A stretch of 64,000 nucleotides of DNA from Incurvaria masculella (GCA_946894095.1 OX335650.1:248001-312000), one strand, 5' to 3'. Shown: positions 1-11,396, counted from the first letter of the stretch. Numbers and translations: made by a program. The notes: generated by a model not told the origin, from the sequence alone.

Positions 1-37
1 AGGCATCCACTTTTCGCAAGCGTTCTACGGTGCGAGC

Positions 38-3000
38 ATGTGGAATTTTATCGAGATCGTGTTCCTGCTGCTAGCGGGCAGCGCGTGGCTCGGCGGCGAG
101 GCGGTAACTCGCTGGCGCCATTCCCTACCTCCAATAATCATCCAGAGCTACTTGTACGGTTCCTTCGCGCATCGCGGCAAGGAGTCCGCTCTGGCGCGGA
201 GATTCGAACTTCCGAAGTCAGCATTTCGTCACTTCTACGTGTTTGCGGCGCTGCTCGGATCGACTGCGCTGGGACTTATGTTGGCTGCGTACGGAGGAGC
301 AATTGAGCCTCCTTACCTGATCCGCTCAATGCTAATTGGACTACTGCAACGTGACAAACCTGCCGGTAAGTGTTTACAAAAACGTCAAGAAAATATTAGT
401 TAAAGCTCCATGACGCTAACCTCCAATATTTTGGGGTTATTTTTATTTTATGTCATAGTCGGTTATGAATAAACACCCGTAGAAAAATTAAAATATCAAA
501 ATTTAGACTTATCTAGTATTAATAAATAAAGTAGTTGTTTATTAAAACGGTATTAATGCTTTATCTTTAAATAAAATATGTTTGTAAACACATATTTACT
601 AGGTTTTTACCAGGTTTTCAAACCGGCGCTTGGAAACTATATAAATAATTTAGACTTTTTTTGTGTGGTATAAGATAACATATTTATCTACTGAATTAGG
701 ATGAAAAATATATTAATTCACTTTAAAAAGTAGACTTTACAGACCAAAAACATAAATTTCGCTCCCCTAACATAACTCCTAACCCTAACATAAACTCACT
801 GCTTCCGGAGGTCGCCATTAACATTTGTTTGATGAACGCTGGACTCAGTTCGAGGCTTAAATATTCATTGTCATATTGGTGGGCTCTTGATCTCCTATTG
901 TGTCTAAAGTTTTGTCCAGTTTTTATGGAACTTTCTCAAACAGATGTGACAGTGTCCTTGGCTGCAGATATTTTTTGTCGAGTATTAAAGTATTGTAATA
1001 GAGGCGTTAGTGGTTTGTGGCCCTACATCGTCACTCTAATTTTTGTTGATTATTGAGCATAAAAAAACTTGCCGGCTTTGTATTTTTTATAACATATAGA
1101 AAAGAAAGCAATTAACTTCGTCACAAATTCATTTCATCAAATTTGTTTGTTGTAAACATAAACTTTTATTATATATCCAATACAGGTAGGTACCTTCCTA
1201 CCTGCTGCAAGATAGCTTTTAGGTTCAATGTTTGTTTTTGACCTCAAGAATTGGCCTCAGTGGTGCAGTGGTGCCGACACCTTGTAGTTCGATAAACTTG
1301 GTGATGCAACTGTGAGCATGGTTGGGTTCTAGATTGGGAGATGAGATTCAACCGTTCATGCTGGCCATGGTTCGGATTCCACGTAAAACTGTAGGTTCCC
1401 TTACTTTAATAGGTGGTAGAGTTAATTCTGAGTTTGGTACCATCGCATTGAATGAACGATGGTCTAAGCTGTCATGAAAATTGTCCGTGTTTTCCGTCCA
1501 GTTAAATTTAGCCGAGCAATATAAGGAAGGTCCTGGCATGGCACCTAGTTCCTATGTGGTGTTTAAGGCTAATATGACATGGTGTTAGTTATCCATGTAG
1601 TTACATAAAAAAAATCTCGAAGTTATGGCAATACCGAATTACTGTTTAAAACTGTATATGCTTCTTTACACAAAAATAATTGTCATATTTCGATTTTGCG
1701 ATCTAAAATTTATAATCTGAATCGCTTTTGTACCGTAAAACACATGTTAAACCATGCACGCAAACTCTGCTTAAGACTGTAACTGACAAATTGTGATGTG
1801 TGTCAGTGTGCGCGGCGGCTGCGATGGCGGCCACCCTGCTGCTGATGCTGCAGGTGTACCGGCGCACGTACGAGACTCAGCGCCTGCAGGTCTTCTCCGC
1901 ACACAGCCGCATCAACCTGTCGCATTATGCCGCTGGCTTTGCACACTACCTTGGCTGCATTGTGACCCTGCTCGGTCACGCTCCTCTCTTCTCCACTTCC
2001 AGTGAGTTTTCTTATTCTACTGGCCAACCATTTATTACCTGTAGCGTAGGGGTAACTCCTGTCATCTCTTGAATAAAGCCCCGGCTTCGAACTAGACAAT
2101 GTGGACCTCTTATATTCTTATTTTAGATATTCTTCATACACATAATCACAGAAAATGTTCTAAAAATGTACTGTGTCATGATTTATTTATATAGAATCTT
2201 ATTGCTTGTTCCTTCCTGTACATTTTGAATACGATTAAGGAGGTAGGTACTACATTTATAAATCGAGAAAACAATTTCTAAACGCATTAAGATATTTGTT
2301 TCAATGAATATTATTGCAGAAATCTAATAAAAATTCGATACTTTGAAAACATATGTACAAACAAAGCCATGCGTCCGTGTATTCATGTGAGTTTACAGCC
2401 ATGAGAGTTTACTACGCATGCATAGGGCTCAATGTCGTGGGTACTCATGATGATAGGTTGCTCCAAAAAGTGAAATTTATTATTTAAAACAGGAAAATAG
2501 GCGCAAGCAAAAATATATACCTCATCAGAATCTACTTTGATTGCTAGACTTCCGTCCAACCTTCAATCCATCCTCTTTCGAACAAGGGTTTGGCTATTGT
2601 GTTTCCGGCCCCTACCTTCAAAACAACGGTAGGTCTGTCTGCCCAAACTCCGTCCATTAAACCAATTCGAGGCCAATTTAAATCAGGTGTTCATAATGTT
2701 CAGCCCAACATTCAGTAGTAAGCAAGCAATATTGATTTCTTTACATAAAGTAAAACAATGGTATTGGTGTAAGTAATGTGCAAGAACTTAAATTAGGATC
2801 CGCGCTTCGTTTTTTATTATTTTCTCGGCTTAACTGACAAACCGAACTTAGGTTGTTAACAATGTTGTTCAACATAATATAAACTATTTCACTATAAACC
2901 ATATTTAGCTTAATTTGGTGGATGAAACATTAGTCTAAGATGCAAACCATGAACGGTGACCCAATTGTCAACCCCGCAGATGGTGCTGGAATAAAATGGC

Positions 3001-4098
3001 TCGATTCATACACAGCCACCTGGGTGGTGCCGTGCTGCTTAATCTTCCTGGGCGCCTGGTACGAGCAGTACCGCACCAATGTGATATTTGCCAAGCTGCG
3101 GCGGGACGAGCGCTCGGGCGCGGTGGTGACGCAGCGGCACGCCGTCCCGCATGGACGCGGCTTCCGCCTCGTAACCAGCCCGCACCGCCTGGCCGAGATC
3201 CTCATGTACACCGCTCTGTTGCTGCTCATTCCCACCAGAACATTCCTTTGCATATATCTATGGGTGCTGGCAAATCAGGTAAGATGGCTTTTGGCTTGGA
3301 ACATGTTTATTCTTTTTTTTAGGGTCCCAAATGGTGCCAACGGCACCCTATTACTAAGCCTCCGCTGTCCGTCCGTCTGTCACAGGGCTGTATCTCATGA
3401 ACCGTAATGGGTAGGCAGCTGAAATTTTCACAGAGTGTGTATTTATTTTGCCGCTATAACATCAAATAGGTAAAATAAAAAACATATCAAAATTTAAGGG
3501 CCCCATACAGAAAACGTTATTTCTTGTTTTAAATCTTGTACAATGGTACAGAACCCTTGGTGTGGGAGACCGACTCGCACTTGGCCGGTTTTTTCTCTTT
3601 TCTATTTTGTTGATTGTTGATGTGCAATTTGGCAACCGTCATTTGTAATTGGCTTAAATCTGTCGAGTTCCGAGAGTGATTTTGTATGCTTTTTATTACA
3701 AATTTTCAAGTAAGAATCTATAAAGCTTGAAGAGTAGAACGGGGGGAAACTGAGAATGTATGCAAAATGTATGCTTTTATGTAATATAATTTCAGTCTCA
3801 TGACAATTTAAAAGAAGACATTCAAACACAAGCAATTTCAAAGTGTAGATTTTGATTAGAAACTGTCGATAAACAGTAATACTTTACTGAGGCAAATCAA
3901 ATCATATAAAAGTACCTTTTAGTTGTCTGGATTCGGGCGAGCGCTGGCCATGATTAAAATATTTCATCGTTGATGCTTTAACTAAACCGAGTTCCCTTAT
4001 TGCAGGTTGAAACCTCTCTGCAGGCACATCAGTGGTATCAAACCAACTTCAAAAACTATCCCAAGGAAAGAATGGCCGTGTTTCCTTACATTCTCTAG
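38..4098 (+). CDS. SRD5A3: Polyprenol reductase (SRD5A3-like), 4 exons: 38-365, 1807-2001, 2980-3278, 4006-4098
   Basis: The four exons join in phase (1, 1, 0) to give 304 residues, close to the roughly 318 of the human protein. All introns are GT-AG. The family reduces polyprenol to dolichol in the ER membrane, the lipid carrier for N-glycosylation. Exon 1 carries a hydrophobic N-terminus and the motif PKSAFRHFYVFA, which matches the family's PK-x-F-x-HFY block. Exon 2 holds membrane segments. Exon 3 carries YEQYRTNVIFAKLR and the SPHRLAEILMY block typical of the steroid 5-alpha-reductase C-terminal domain. Exon 4 ends with YPKERMAVFPYIL and a TAG stop. I chose ATG 38 because the family N-terminus begins near there, but the frame is open to the window edge, so the true start could lie upstream. 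Exon 3 could have begun at 2940 by open frame, but only 2980 keeps phase with exon 2. The gene faces MAGT1 tail-to-tail. Confidence 0.92.
366..1806 (+). other. SRD5A3 intron 1
   Basis: AT-rich intron between a GTAAGT donor and a CAG acceptor. It holds one nearly full-length 5S-headed SINE (1253-1614). I see no coding signal in the rest. Confidence 0.8.
1253..1614 (+). mobile_element. 5S-rRNA-headed SINE, nearly full length
   Basis: It starts with a degenerate 5S-like head (GGCCTCAGTGGTGCAGTGG, then GGTTCTAGATTGGGAGATGA, matching the 5S 'GGATGGGTGACC' box). The family body follows (GGTTCGGATTCCACGT, TAGGTGGTAG, GGTACCATCGCATTGAATGA, GAAGGTCCTGGCATGGCACC). It ends in CATAAAAAAAA. At least fifteen related copies or fragments occur in this window. 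Confidence 0.8.
2002..2979 (+). other. SRD5A3 intron 2
   Basis: Plain AT-rich intron from a GTGAGT donor to a pyrimidine-rich CAG acceptor at 2977-2979. I recognise no repeat or gene in it. Confidence 0.7.
3313..3595 (+). repeat. 'GGTTCCGTA/GGCCAAGTGCG' interspersed repeat, copy 1
   Basis: This copy lies in SRD5A3 intron 3. It begins TTTTTTTTAGGGTCCC and ends ACTTGGCCGGTTTTTT. Inside are the family landmarks: AAGCCTCCGCTGTCCGTCCG, CACAGGGCTGTATCTCAT, GAAATTTTCACAGAGTGTGT and TATTTTGCCGCTATAAC. There is no coding capacity. It is one of six copies in the window. Confidence 0.85.
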
Positions 4099-4140
4099 AT
4101 TTTAAAATTGTATCATCGAAAAGACTGATATATATTGTTA

Positions 4141-4146
4141 TTTATT
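4141..4146 (-). terminator. Likely MAGT1 poly(A) signal
   Basis: AATAAA on the - strand, 168 bases past the MAGT1 stop. It lies inside the SRD5A3 3' region, so the two mature 3' ends probably overlap. Confidence 0.5.
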
Positions 4147-4205
4147 GATAAACATTTATGCTTCACTTGTATTATGTATCTTAATATAAATCACGTGTTT
4201 AGTTT

Positions 4206-4211
4206 AATAAA
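4206..4211 (+). terminator. Likely SRD5A3 poly(A) signal
   Basis: AATAAA on the + strand, 108 bases past the SRD5A3 stop and about 100 bases before the MAGT1 stop on the other strand. Confidence 0.5.
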
Positions 4212-4313
4212 AAACAAGGTTACACCAGACAGTAATATATTATTCAATAACCTCGGCAATTACGCTAACTTAAAACATTATTGCACACTCACAGCTCAAC
4301 CTGAAGGTTGTTG

Positions 4314-4329
4314 TTATTTGAACAGGAAA
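4314..4329 (-). CDS. MAGT1: MAGT1 terminal coding micro-exon
   Basis: Only 16 coding bases. The acceptor TTTCAG precedes T-TTC-CTG-TTC-AAA-TAA. Joined to the 'AG' left at the end of exon 6, it gives YPYS-FLFK-stop, matching the family C-terminus YPYS-FL. The phase (2+1) is exact. Without it the protein would run into intron sequence at a GTGAGT donor. Confidence 0.82.
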
Positions 4330-7300
4330 CTGAAACAATAAAATGTAAAAAATAATTTATGGTTTAAAAAATAAATTACGGGAAATGTATGCACATGTGA
4401 GTTGATCTCACCACCTGCTCGGGTAGCCCTGCGTCTTGGTACAGAACATGGACTGTTTTTTTCGAATTGATGGCTAATAAAGTGATTAAACTCAGACAAG
4501 ACTCACTCGCCAAAAAAATATGCTGGTGTATTCAGCTGGCGGCCCGCCTTTGGAAAACTTAAAAAATCCTTCCATTCCTAGATGGCCCAGTCTCTCAAGA
4601 CCCAACTGTTTGCGTTCTGCGTGTTGCCAGTTTTGACCTACGCCTGGGGGGCATGAACGCTTACAGTTGATACTGCACGCAAGCTGAAAGTAACCCAAAG
4701 TGCAATGGAAAGATACATGCTCGGCTTCTCACTGCGTGACCGAATGCCAAATTCGTTTGTACACCAAAGCATCAAGGCCACTGACACTGCATAGGGTGTA
4801 GGTCATAATGTTGCTACACATGCTAAACTCAAGTGGCAGTGGGCAGGCCACGTTTGTCGCAGATATGTCCACAGATGGAGCATTGAGGTTTTGATGTGGA
4901 GACCCTACCTACACAGGGAAAAGAAGCGTCGCCAGCATGTTGGTCAGACGATATACGTCAGACGATATACGTCAGACAGCAGGTGACAATTGGCTAAGAA
5001 AAACAGGAGACCGCCCGTCCAGCAGTGGACAGCAAAAGGCTGCAGAATATCATACACTCTCATTGGTGTCATGACAGGTATAATAGTTCAACAACCTGCT
5101 TTTCGAATGATTAGGTGCCATGCCAGGTGAGCATGGCGACAATAAACTGAATGGATAACATACAATGTTTTATTGCTGATTTGAGCTTTAATCCTATCAT
5201 CGGGAGGAACCCTACCACCTAAGATAGTTTTACTTAGGTTTTAAACCATGGAGTAACTTGGATAGTCAATGAAATTGCACATTATTAATATAGGACAACA
5301 CTAGGTTTTGTATTGTTTTTATAAAAATAGACATTGATGGCGAATACCTCACCTAATGTCATGAGATTAGCTCGATATGCGGCAGTCCCGAAAGTATGAG
5401 GCGCCATGTCAGAACCTTCCATTTATATGAGCACGGCTACATAGACAATTTTCATTGTCGTGCCTGGAATTCGAACCTGCTGTCTGCACCGGGAGCATAG
5501 GCGCTAACCACTATGCTGGGAGCACAGGCGAAGGCACGCACTCACCTGTAGGGGTAGCCCTGCGTCTTGGCGCGGAACACGGAGAGCAGCAGCGAGAAGA
5601 ACACGCACACCAGCACCAGCCCCACCACCGACTGGAAGCGGCGGCGCTTGCTCTCGGCGGGGGTGGGGGTGGGGGTGCTGGTGGGGGGCGAGCCCGGCGC
5701 GCGCACGCCGCCGCCCGCCTCCACCATCAGGATCATGCCCACCACGACGGCGCCATCTGTCGCTCGGTTAAGGGAACTATTCATTAATTACAAGACAATA
5801 TAGCGTTTCTAGATTGGTTATTAGACTGAATAGCCCATCCTCGCTAGCTATGTGGCAGAGATTTGTACTCGAGACATGACACTAGATTAGTTAATAATAA
5901 AAGAATAACAGATTGGTTATCGAACCTGCAGAAAATTGTAAAGGGTGTTGCCACAAGTAACATGGATTCAAAAATAACTTTACATCTCAAATTACGTAGA
6001 GACATGGAGGGCTAACACCACACCTCCTGTTATATTATCAAAACACATACAATGGGAATTAGGTACCATACCAGGAAAACATCATTCAACATTTTCATTG
6101 CCTTCTCGACCGTGGTTAATTTAATGCAACGGTACCAGCCCAGGAATTTAAGCTACTACCTATTAAATGAGGAAGGGCATCAAGAGTTTTATGTCGAATC
6201 CAAACCACGAACAACGAGCCTGTCATCAATCAATCCACTGCATATACTAGAGTGACCTTTATATCAGTTCTAATATATTTGTAATGTTTGGACTGGTATT
6301 GCTGGTGAAGATCTTGACTTTTAATCGATTAACCAGATGACAAATTTTGTCAACAACAATTTGAGTTTTTTTTAAGAGGCCCCAACTTTCTCGTTTCCAA
6401 AGGATACTGAGCACCATGACGATGTAGCTCTCCAGCACGAACTGTCCGTGCGAGCTGCCATTGATGTAGACGGGCCCGCTCTTGCCGCGGTGGAAGAAGG
6501 GCGGCCCGCGGATCTGGTTCCACATCTGGCCGGAGACCATGGCGAAGCAGAAGAAGACCGCGCCGACGGCCCACATCTGCTTGTTGCGCAGGAATTGCAG
6601 GTTGTTGCGGCGCACGTACAGGAAGCCGCCGCCGAGTGCACACAGCAGCAGCACGGCCATCGCGCCCGAGTAGTTCGGCGGGCGGAAGATGCGGATCTGA
6701 ACCCACAATACAACTGGATAATTCTGTGCCTAATGAACGACACCAATTTATGTTTATGTACATTGTCTATGATCGTATAATCTGTGCTCTCTTCCAGTTT
6801 CCGTCGTCGGAGCCATTAAACCAATAATGAGAGCTTCGTCGTTTCATTTGGTTAAAACCATTTTTATCCCTCGCTGAGGGTGTTCCGGTGGCTGTGACGG
6901 CTGTTGTGGCGCTGCAGCCATGGTAGCGTGATTGACCCGCATCTACAGGAGGCGGCATCGCCGAGAGCTGAACGTAAGCGAACCACCATGTCTACATAGC
7001 CTCGTGTCGAGGCCGACGATCCTCTCTCCATTGGAAACATCCTTAACATTGACATTATTGTTCAATGTCATTTGGGACGTTCCCCACTAGGTTAGCAAAC
7101 GATTTCTTCTTGCCGTATAGTTACTAGGCCGATTGCAACTAAGCAGACTGATCCTCCAAAGGTTATCAGCTTCGGGGGTAAATTTTCAAAGCCAAAGGTA
7201 ACAGAAATTGTTGCAAGGCTTGCGAAATGAAAAAAAAAAACATACGAACCTCAGCCGGGTGAAAAAGCTGGGGTGAAAATCTCAAACAATTAATAAACAA

Positions 7301-10300
7301 ACCCTTACACCACAACAGTGATTGGGAAATGTGGGAGGTTAAAATTTTAAATATGAATGTAAACATCAATTTAGATGAGTGGCGTTCAATAAGGGGCGTC
7401 TAGTTGGGACTCACCTGAATGTCGGTGCGATCCTGAATGAATTTGGCGATGGCCTCGGCGTGTATGCCGGCCCGCTCGAAGTCCATCGAGTCGGCCGGCT
7501 TGGGCTTGCCCTTGGCCGGGAAGTGCATGACCACCGGTGCCGTGTTGAGCCGCAGCTGCAGTACGAACATTTGTGCACATATTTTAGAGGAATGGTGGAT
7601 TTTTAATGTATTGATAACAGTATACATGCCATACAAGTTTTTGCAAGGAAGTGCCTACCACTTCCTTGCAAAAACTTGTCCTTCTTTTTGACTACTTATT
7701 CCGTCGTTTTACTTCTTCATTCTGTCAAAATAAAACTCGAACAATTAATTTATATGAGAACGAGGAGTAAGCGTAAACGGCAAAGTCAACGTATTTACGT
7801 AGACGATATGTAAGCTGTCGAATCAAACTCAGACTCACAAATCTTAGTTTGCTTAACACCCACTCTCCAATTAAATTTACTTTGTAACTCTCCTTTATGT
7901 TACAGCTGTATAGCTAGTTTAGGGGAGAGAGATCGCATAATTTGTGTATAAATGTTGCATCTAATTCTTCATACTAAGTCCAAATATTAGTCGATCAATT
8001 TGGCATAAACGCCAATTTAGGTGAGAACTCCAACATGAGGCTCTGAGCCCAATTAAAAGTATTTGCAGTAGTAAGTTAATACCTCAATCCAAAGCACAAA
8101 AAAAATCTTACCAATTGGAAGATGTCCGAGCCATCATCAAAATCAACAATTCCAAAGAAGAGTTTGTCATTATGATGCGGCGAGAAACGGAATGAGTCCG
8201 CAACAACTGTGTACTCCTCAGCCACGTGCTGGCAGACGGCGCAGCGGCGGGCCGGGGCCAGAGCAGTAAACATCACCACGAAGGAGTAGTCTCGTGGTGC
8301 GGATCGCACCAGCTGTCGTTTACAATACAAGGTTTCAAAATAGCTGGTAATACAAGGTCGCAGAGCAGACATTTGTTATTCCGTATCTCTCCATTCGCTT
8401 GCTCAACACTCATAAGGCAGGGAATTCACCCATTCTGCCTTCTACTCAGAATCTATTCTTTGTTAGGCAGCAGTCTTACTGTATTAAAAATAAATGTTTC
8501 GAAGATATGTCATTTTTAGATTTAAACAAGTATGTACTTTTTTCTCGCATAGTATGTAATCTAGAGATTTTTAAAGGTTGAAAAGCACATGAGCATTGGC
8601 GGTCTTTACACAAAAAAATACCAAGAACCAATGTATATCTCTGTACCTCAAGTGCTTCGGGCCCAGAGCAGGGGTGACATTCATTCCTGCAAGAGCTAGA
8701 GCGATACATGGTTGTGTGCGGAACATAGATAACATGGCAATTACCTGCCAACTTTTCTTCTCCGCAACCACACTTTAGACAGCAACTGTTGCAATTTGTT
8801 GATATCGCAGCAACCTGAAGGTGCTTTTAATTATAAAGACTTCAGGTCGAATCAGCTTACAATGGTAACCGTAACAAGAATCAAATCTTAGGTTACTTTT
8901 CTTTTTGTTGCTACCTGTATATTTTGTCCCATTATCGGGTTGATTGGAAGATATTGACTTTAGGCAATAAGTGCGCCCTTGCATGTACCATTGTGTATGG
9001 AAGCAATAAAGAATATTATTATTATTATTATTATTATCACAAATTGGGCTGACAGATAAAGCAATTGTGCTGGTAAAATATAGGTGTAGGCCAAAGCGCC
9101 TTTCATTACCTCCTTGAAGCGACTCATGTTGAGACGAATCAGCGACTTCTTGGCCGTGAGCTCCGTCAGTTGCGCCACTTTATCTTCCACCTGCAATTAA
9201 TTAGATATACAACTGATGATTTAGTGGCCTATATTTAAATACAACTGTGCAGGTATTTTATTTTTATTTTGTTGCTGGACATGGATGGCTAAAACCAAAC
9301 TGAACGTCAGATATGTTATAGTTTCTATTTTTAAAGCCATTTGTTAAAGTGTAAGTGGCTGAAACTGGCTAGTTCCATGCGTCGTCAATATTGTCAAAGT
9401 ATGTTTAATAGAAGTCGCCTTGAATGAAGGGTTTCCATGTTACATCTTCGGGTTCCATCCGATTCTCAATTATTAAGTTGACCGGGTCGTATTTTGGCAG
9501 TCTATTGAAATGAAATCAGGCCGTATAGCTAACTTCCAATTCACGAAAACGTGTAGATTTCTTGCTAATTTAAACTTATTTATCAAACGCTTCTCAGTCA
9601 TAGACACGTTTATAATTGTTTATACGTTTGTGTGTCACGTTGTGTGATTGTTCCATTCACAAAAATCAAACCAGAATGAAATCTCATAGTAGTTTTGTGT
9701 TACTATGATGTAAATCGGACCATATAACCACAAATAACTCCATTTATTTGCACGTCTCTGTAAATTCATAGCGTCTCGCCACTTCCCATACATTCCAGAG
9801 CGAGACGACACTATACCAACACACAGCTAGGCGCGCGTTACAAGATTAGAGCCAATGACAGACTGAATCGTCACTGCATTTCCTACCTTTGAGGAGCAAT
9901 GGCGTGAGTAATTATAACCTCCATGGCAGTGCTCACCTCGCGCAGAAGTGCGCTGAAATAAATACTTAAAACAACATTAACCTAGGTAAGCACTTCATAC
10001 TTCAATTTTCACTCCACATCGTAAATTCATGACATTATCATTTTTGTCGATCGAACTTAATCGATCGACCACGCGGCAATCTGTCGAAATATCTGCCTTC
10101 AGCACCCATCATTAACCTTTTTTAACTACTTGCCTAGATCTCCCATACGTATTTCCACAAAATAGACACATTGTTTGACACAACATGCCGGCCATGTCCT
10201 AACCCATTCGTTCACCCAGCAGGAGAACAATGCTTACAAGCATATAAAGGATCATCGGCCCGGCTGAAACTCCAATAATCATCGAGAGGCGCTAGACAAG

Positions 10301-11396
10301 TAAGTAAACCACATTTTATAAAATATCTCGTCCCAAGATCGTCCATCAACCATGGTATACATTCCCTCGTCTGCTCGCCGATTAAGTATGGACTTTTCCC
10401 TTTTCAGCTTCAGGCACCGCGCCGGAGCACCATCACGGCAGCGACGAGCGCTTCTCATTCTTACCTCTTGCTCTTACTTCTCATTCTTACCTCTTGTTCT
10501 CATTCTCACTCTTACCTTTTATCTCTTTTTCTCCTCATCTCATATTCCCTTTATTGAGTGAAGAGATCATTTTATACAAAAACACACGATGTGACTGTTA
10601 GTCATTTTCACCCTCACCTACGGTGAGTCACCTTCACCATCGACTCACGTGTGAGAACAACACAGTCAGCAGCACACCTCTCAGCCAGCAGACTGGAGGA
10701 CACCCATCACATCCTACAAGCTAAGTACCCAGATTACACGTAGTAGGGAACGGCTCGAGTAGGTAGATGTGTGCCCAGAACCTCCAGAAAGCTGGCAGTC
10801 AATAAGTGTTGATTTTATAAGTCTAAGATAATGTAATTCTATTTTCTTTATTTTGTACATCGTACATACTATATTACAATAAACTTAATATCACTATATC
10901 AGCATATCACTTCTTTAATTTCCAACCTTCATTTTGTCAATGCATACCACCAGCACGTGTAACCCTAAACTAACCCTGAACTTATCAAACCCTAAACTAA
11001 CTCACTCACACCAAAACATAACCCGCGACATGTGGTAACATTAATCCCATTCATTTTACGACATAGCTCGTCTTTGCAAACGAATATAACCTAATTTTAG
11101 TAGGAAAATTGAACATGCATTTTCTGTGCAAGATTTCTCAGTGGAGTGTATTGCAATATTTGCAAGCGTGAAGGTAACAGGAGACAACGACAAGTGTGTC
11201 AGTCATGAACTCCCGCCCGTACAAATTCGAATGACAAGTCGCGGTCTCTGATTGCGGTCGTGGCGCGAACCATGAAAGGCATGGGGTGAGGTCTAGTGTT
11301 TATTGTACTGACCCCGCGCGCTCGCTGCTGCTGTCCGCCCGCTGTTGTAAGCAACAAGAGCGCCGCCAAGGCGCCGAGCGCGCTAGCACACCGCAT
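4314..11396 (-). CDS. MAGT1: MAGT1/TUSC3 (OST3/OST6) oligosaccharyltransferase subunit; 7 exons: 11396-11313, 9190-9110, 8312-8112, 7555-7415, 6696-6408, 5756-5546, 4329-4314
   Basis: The seven exons join in phase to give 340 residues (human MAGT1 335, TUSC3 348). This ER-membrane oxidoreductase subunit of the STT3B-type oligosaccharyltransferase holds substrate proteins by mixed disulfides during N-glycosylation. Exon 1 is a signal peptide ending near GGQQQRARG. Exon 2 has the family opening [12 protein letters not shown]. Exon 3 carries the thioredoxin-like CAVC motif (about C79 and C82) after FVVMFTAL. Exon 4 has HFPAKGKPK. Exon 5 has RPPNYSG, two membrane helices and [12 protein letters not shown]. 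Exon 6 has two more helices and ends KTQGYPY. The last exon supplies only FLFK plus stop. All introns are GT-AG. A Pro/Thr-rich linker with basic KRRR between helices 3 and 4 (near 5700-5640) looks insect-specific. Confidence 0.94.
4405..4458 (-). pseudogene. Partial intronic copy of the end of MAGT1 exon 6
   Basis: On the - strand this reads [11 protein letters not shown], then S-R-W-stop. It matches the exon-6 end [12 protein letters not shown]. The core CCAAGACGCAGGGCTACCC is identical over 19 bases to the exon near 5552-5570. It lies in the last intron, between the true exon 6 and the terminal micro-exon. It is too short and too altered to replace the exon. Confidence 0.65.
4565..5045 (+). 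mobile_element. Degenerate 3' fragment of an RTE-like LINE (reverse transcriptase C-terminal region)
   Basis: With stops and shifts, the + strand reads [18 protein letters not shown], then [19 protein letters not shown], then [12 protein letters not shown] and finally [11 protein letters not shown]. These match the conserved tail of insect endonuclease/reverse-transcriptase elements (AMER-x-MLG-x-SLRDR, KWQWAGH-x-R). It is dead and 5'-truncated, and sits in the last MAGT1 intron. Confidence 0.75.
5066..5157 (-). repeat. SINE tail fragment
   Basis: On the + strand GATTAGGTGCCATGCCAGG and ACTGAATGG match the reverse complement of the SINE tail. It is short and decayed. Confidence 0.45.
5395..5531 (-). 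mobile_element. tRNA-headed SINE with internal deletion, next to MAGT1 exon 6
   Basis: On the - strand a tRNA-like head (A box TAGTGGTTAGCGC, B box GGTTCGAATTCC) runs straight into the family's 3' body (TGAAAATTGTC, TAGCCGTGCTCATA, then a GACATGGCGCC-like segment). The middle of the body is missing. The head starts about 14 bases beyond the exon-6 donor site. Confidence 0.65.
6045..6255 (-). mobile_element. SINE copy (body and tail)
   Basis: On the + strand TTAGGTACCATACCAGGA, TTTTCATTGCCTTCTCGACC, AACGGTACCAGCCCAGG and CGAATCCAAACCACGAAC are the family body in reverse. It lies in MAGT1 intron 5. Confidence 0.65.
7633..7679. repeat. Perfect hairpin, 21-bp arms with 5-base loop
   Basis: ACAAGTTTTTGCAAGGAAGTG is mirrored exactly after a CCTAC loop. 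It lies in MAGT1 intron 3. Confidence 0.8.
7690..8035. repeat. 'GAGAACTC/TTTAGGTG' MITE-like repeat, copy 1
   Basis: It contains TTTACTTCTTCATTCTGTCA, AAACTCGAAC and AAACGCCAATTTAGGTGAGA. These recur near 23890-24225 and 40058-40160 in changing orientation. It is AT-rich and non-coding, in MAGT1 intron 3. Confidence 0.5.
8830..9038 (+). mobile_element. Probable LINE 3'-end fragment with (ATT)n tail
   Basis: The sequence ends AGCAATAAAGAAT followed by about nine ATT units. A 3' end of this kind (AATAAAG then ATT repeats) also closes the LINE at 17.8-20.1 kb. No coding part remains. Confidence 0.45.
9191..11312 (-). other. MAGT1 intron 1
   Basis: 2.1-kb intron with no coding signal. Around 10150-10900 it holds a stretch that differs in composition from its flanks: a TATA-like CATATAAAGG at about 10240, tandem TTCTCATTCTTACCTCTTG variants at 10455-10530, and AATAAA at about 10878. 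That pattern would fit a solo LTR or a cryptic promoter-containing repeat, but I could not find clean ends. Confidence 0.5.

Noticed and set aside
5463..5531. Possible tRNA gene on the - strand
   Set aside because: A and B boxes are present, but the acceptor and anticodon stems do not pair well and it runs straight into the SINE body. It is a SINE head.
10150..10910. Solo LTR in MAGT1 intron 1
   Set aside because: TATA-like and AATAAA motifs are there, but no convincing TG...CA ends or target duplication. Noted only in the intron description.
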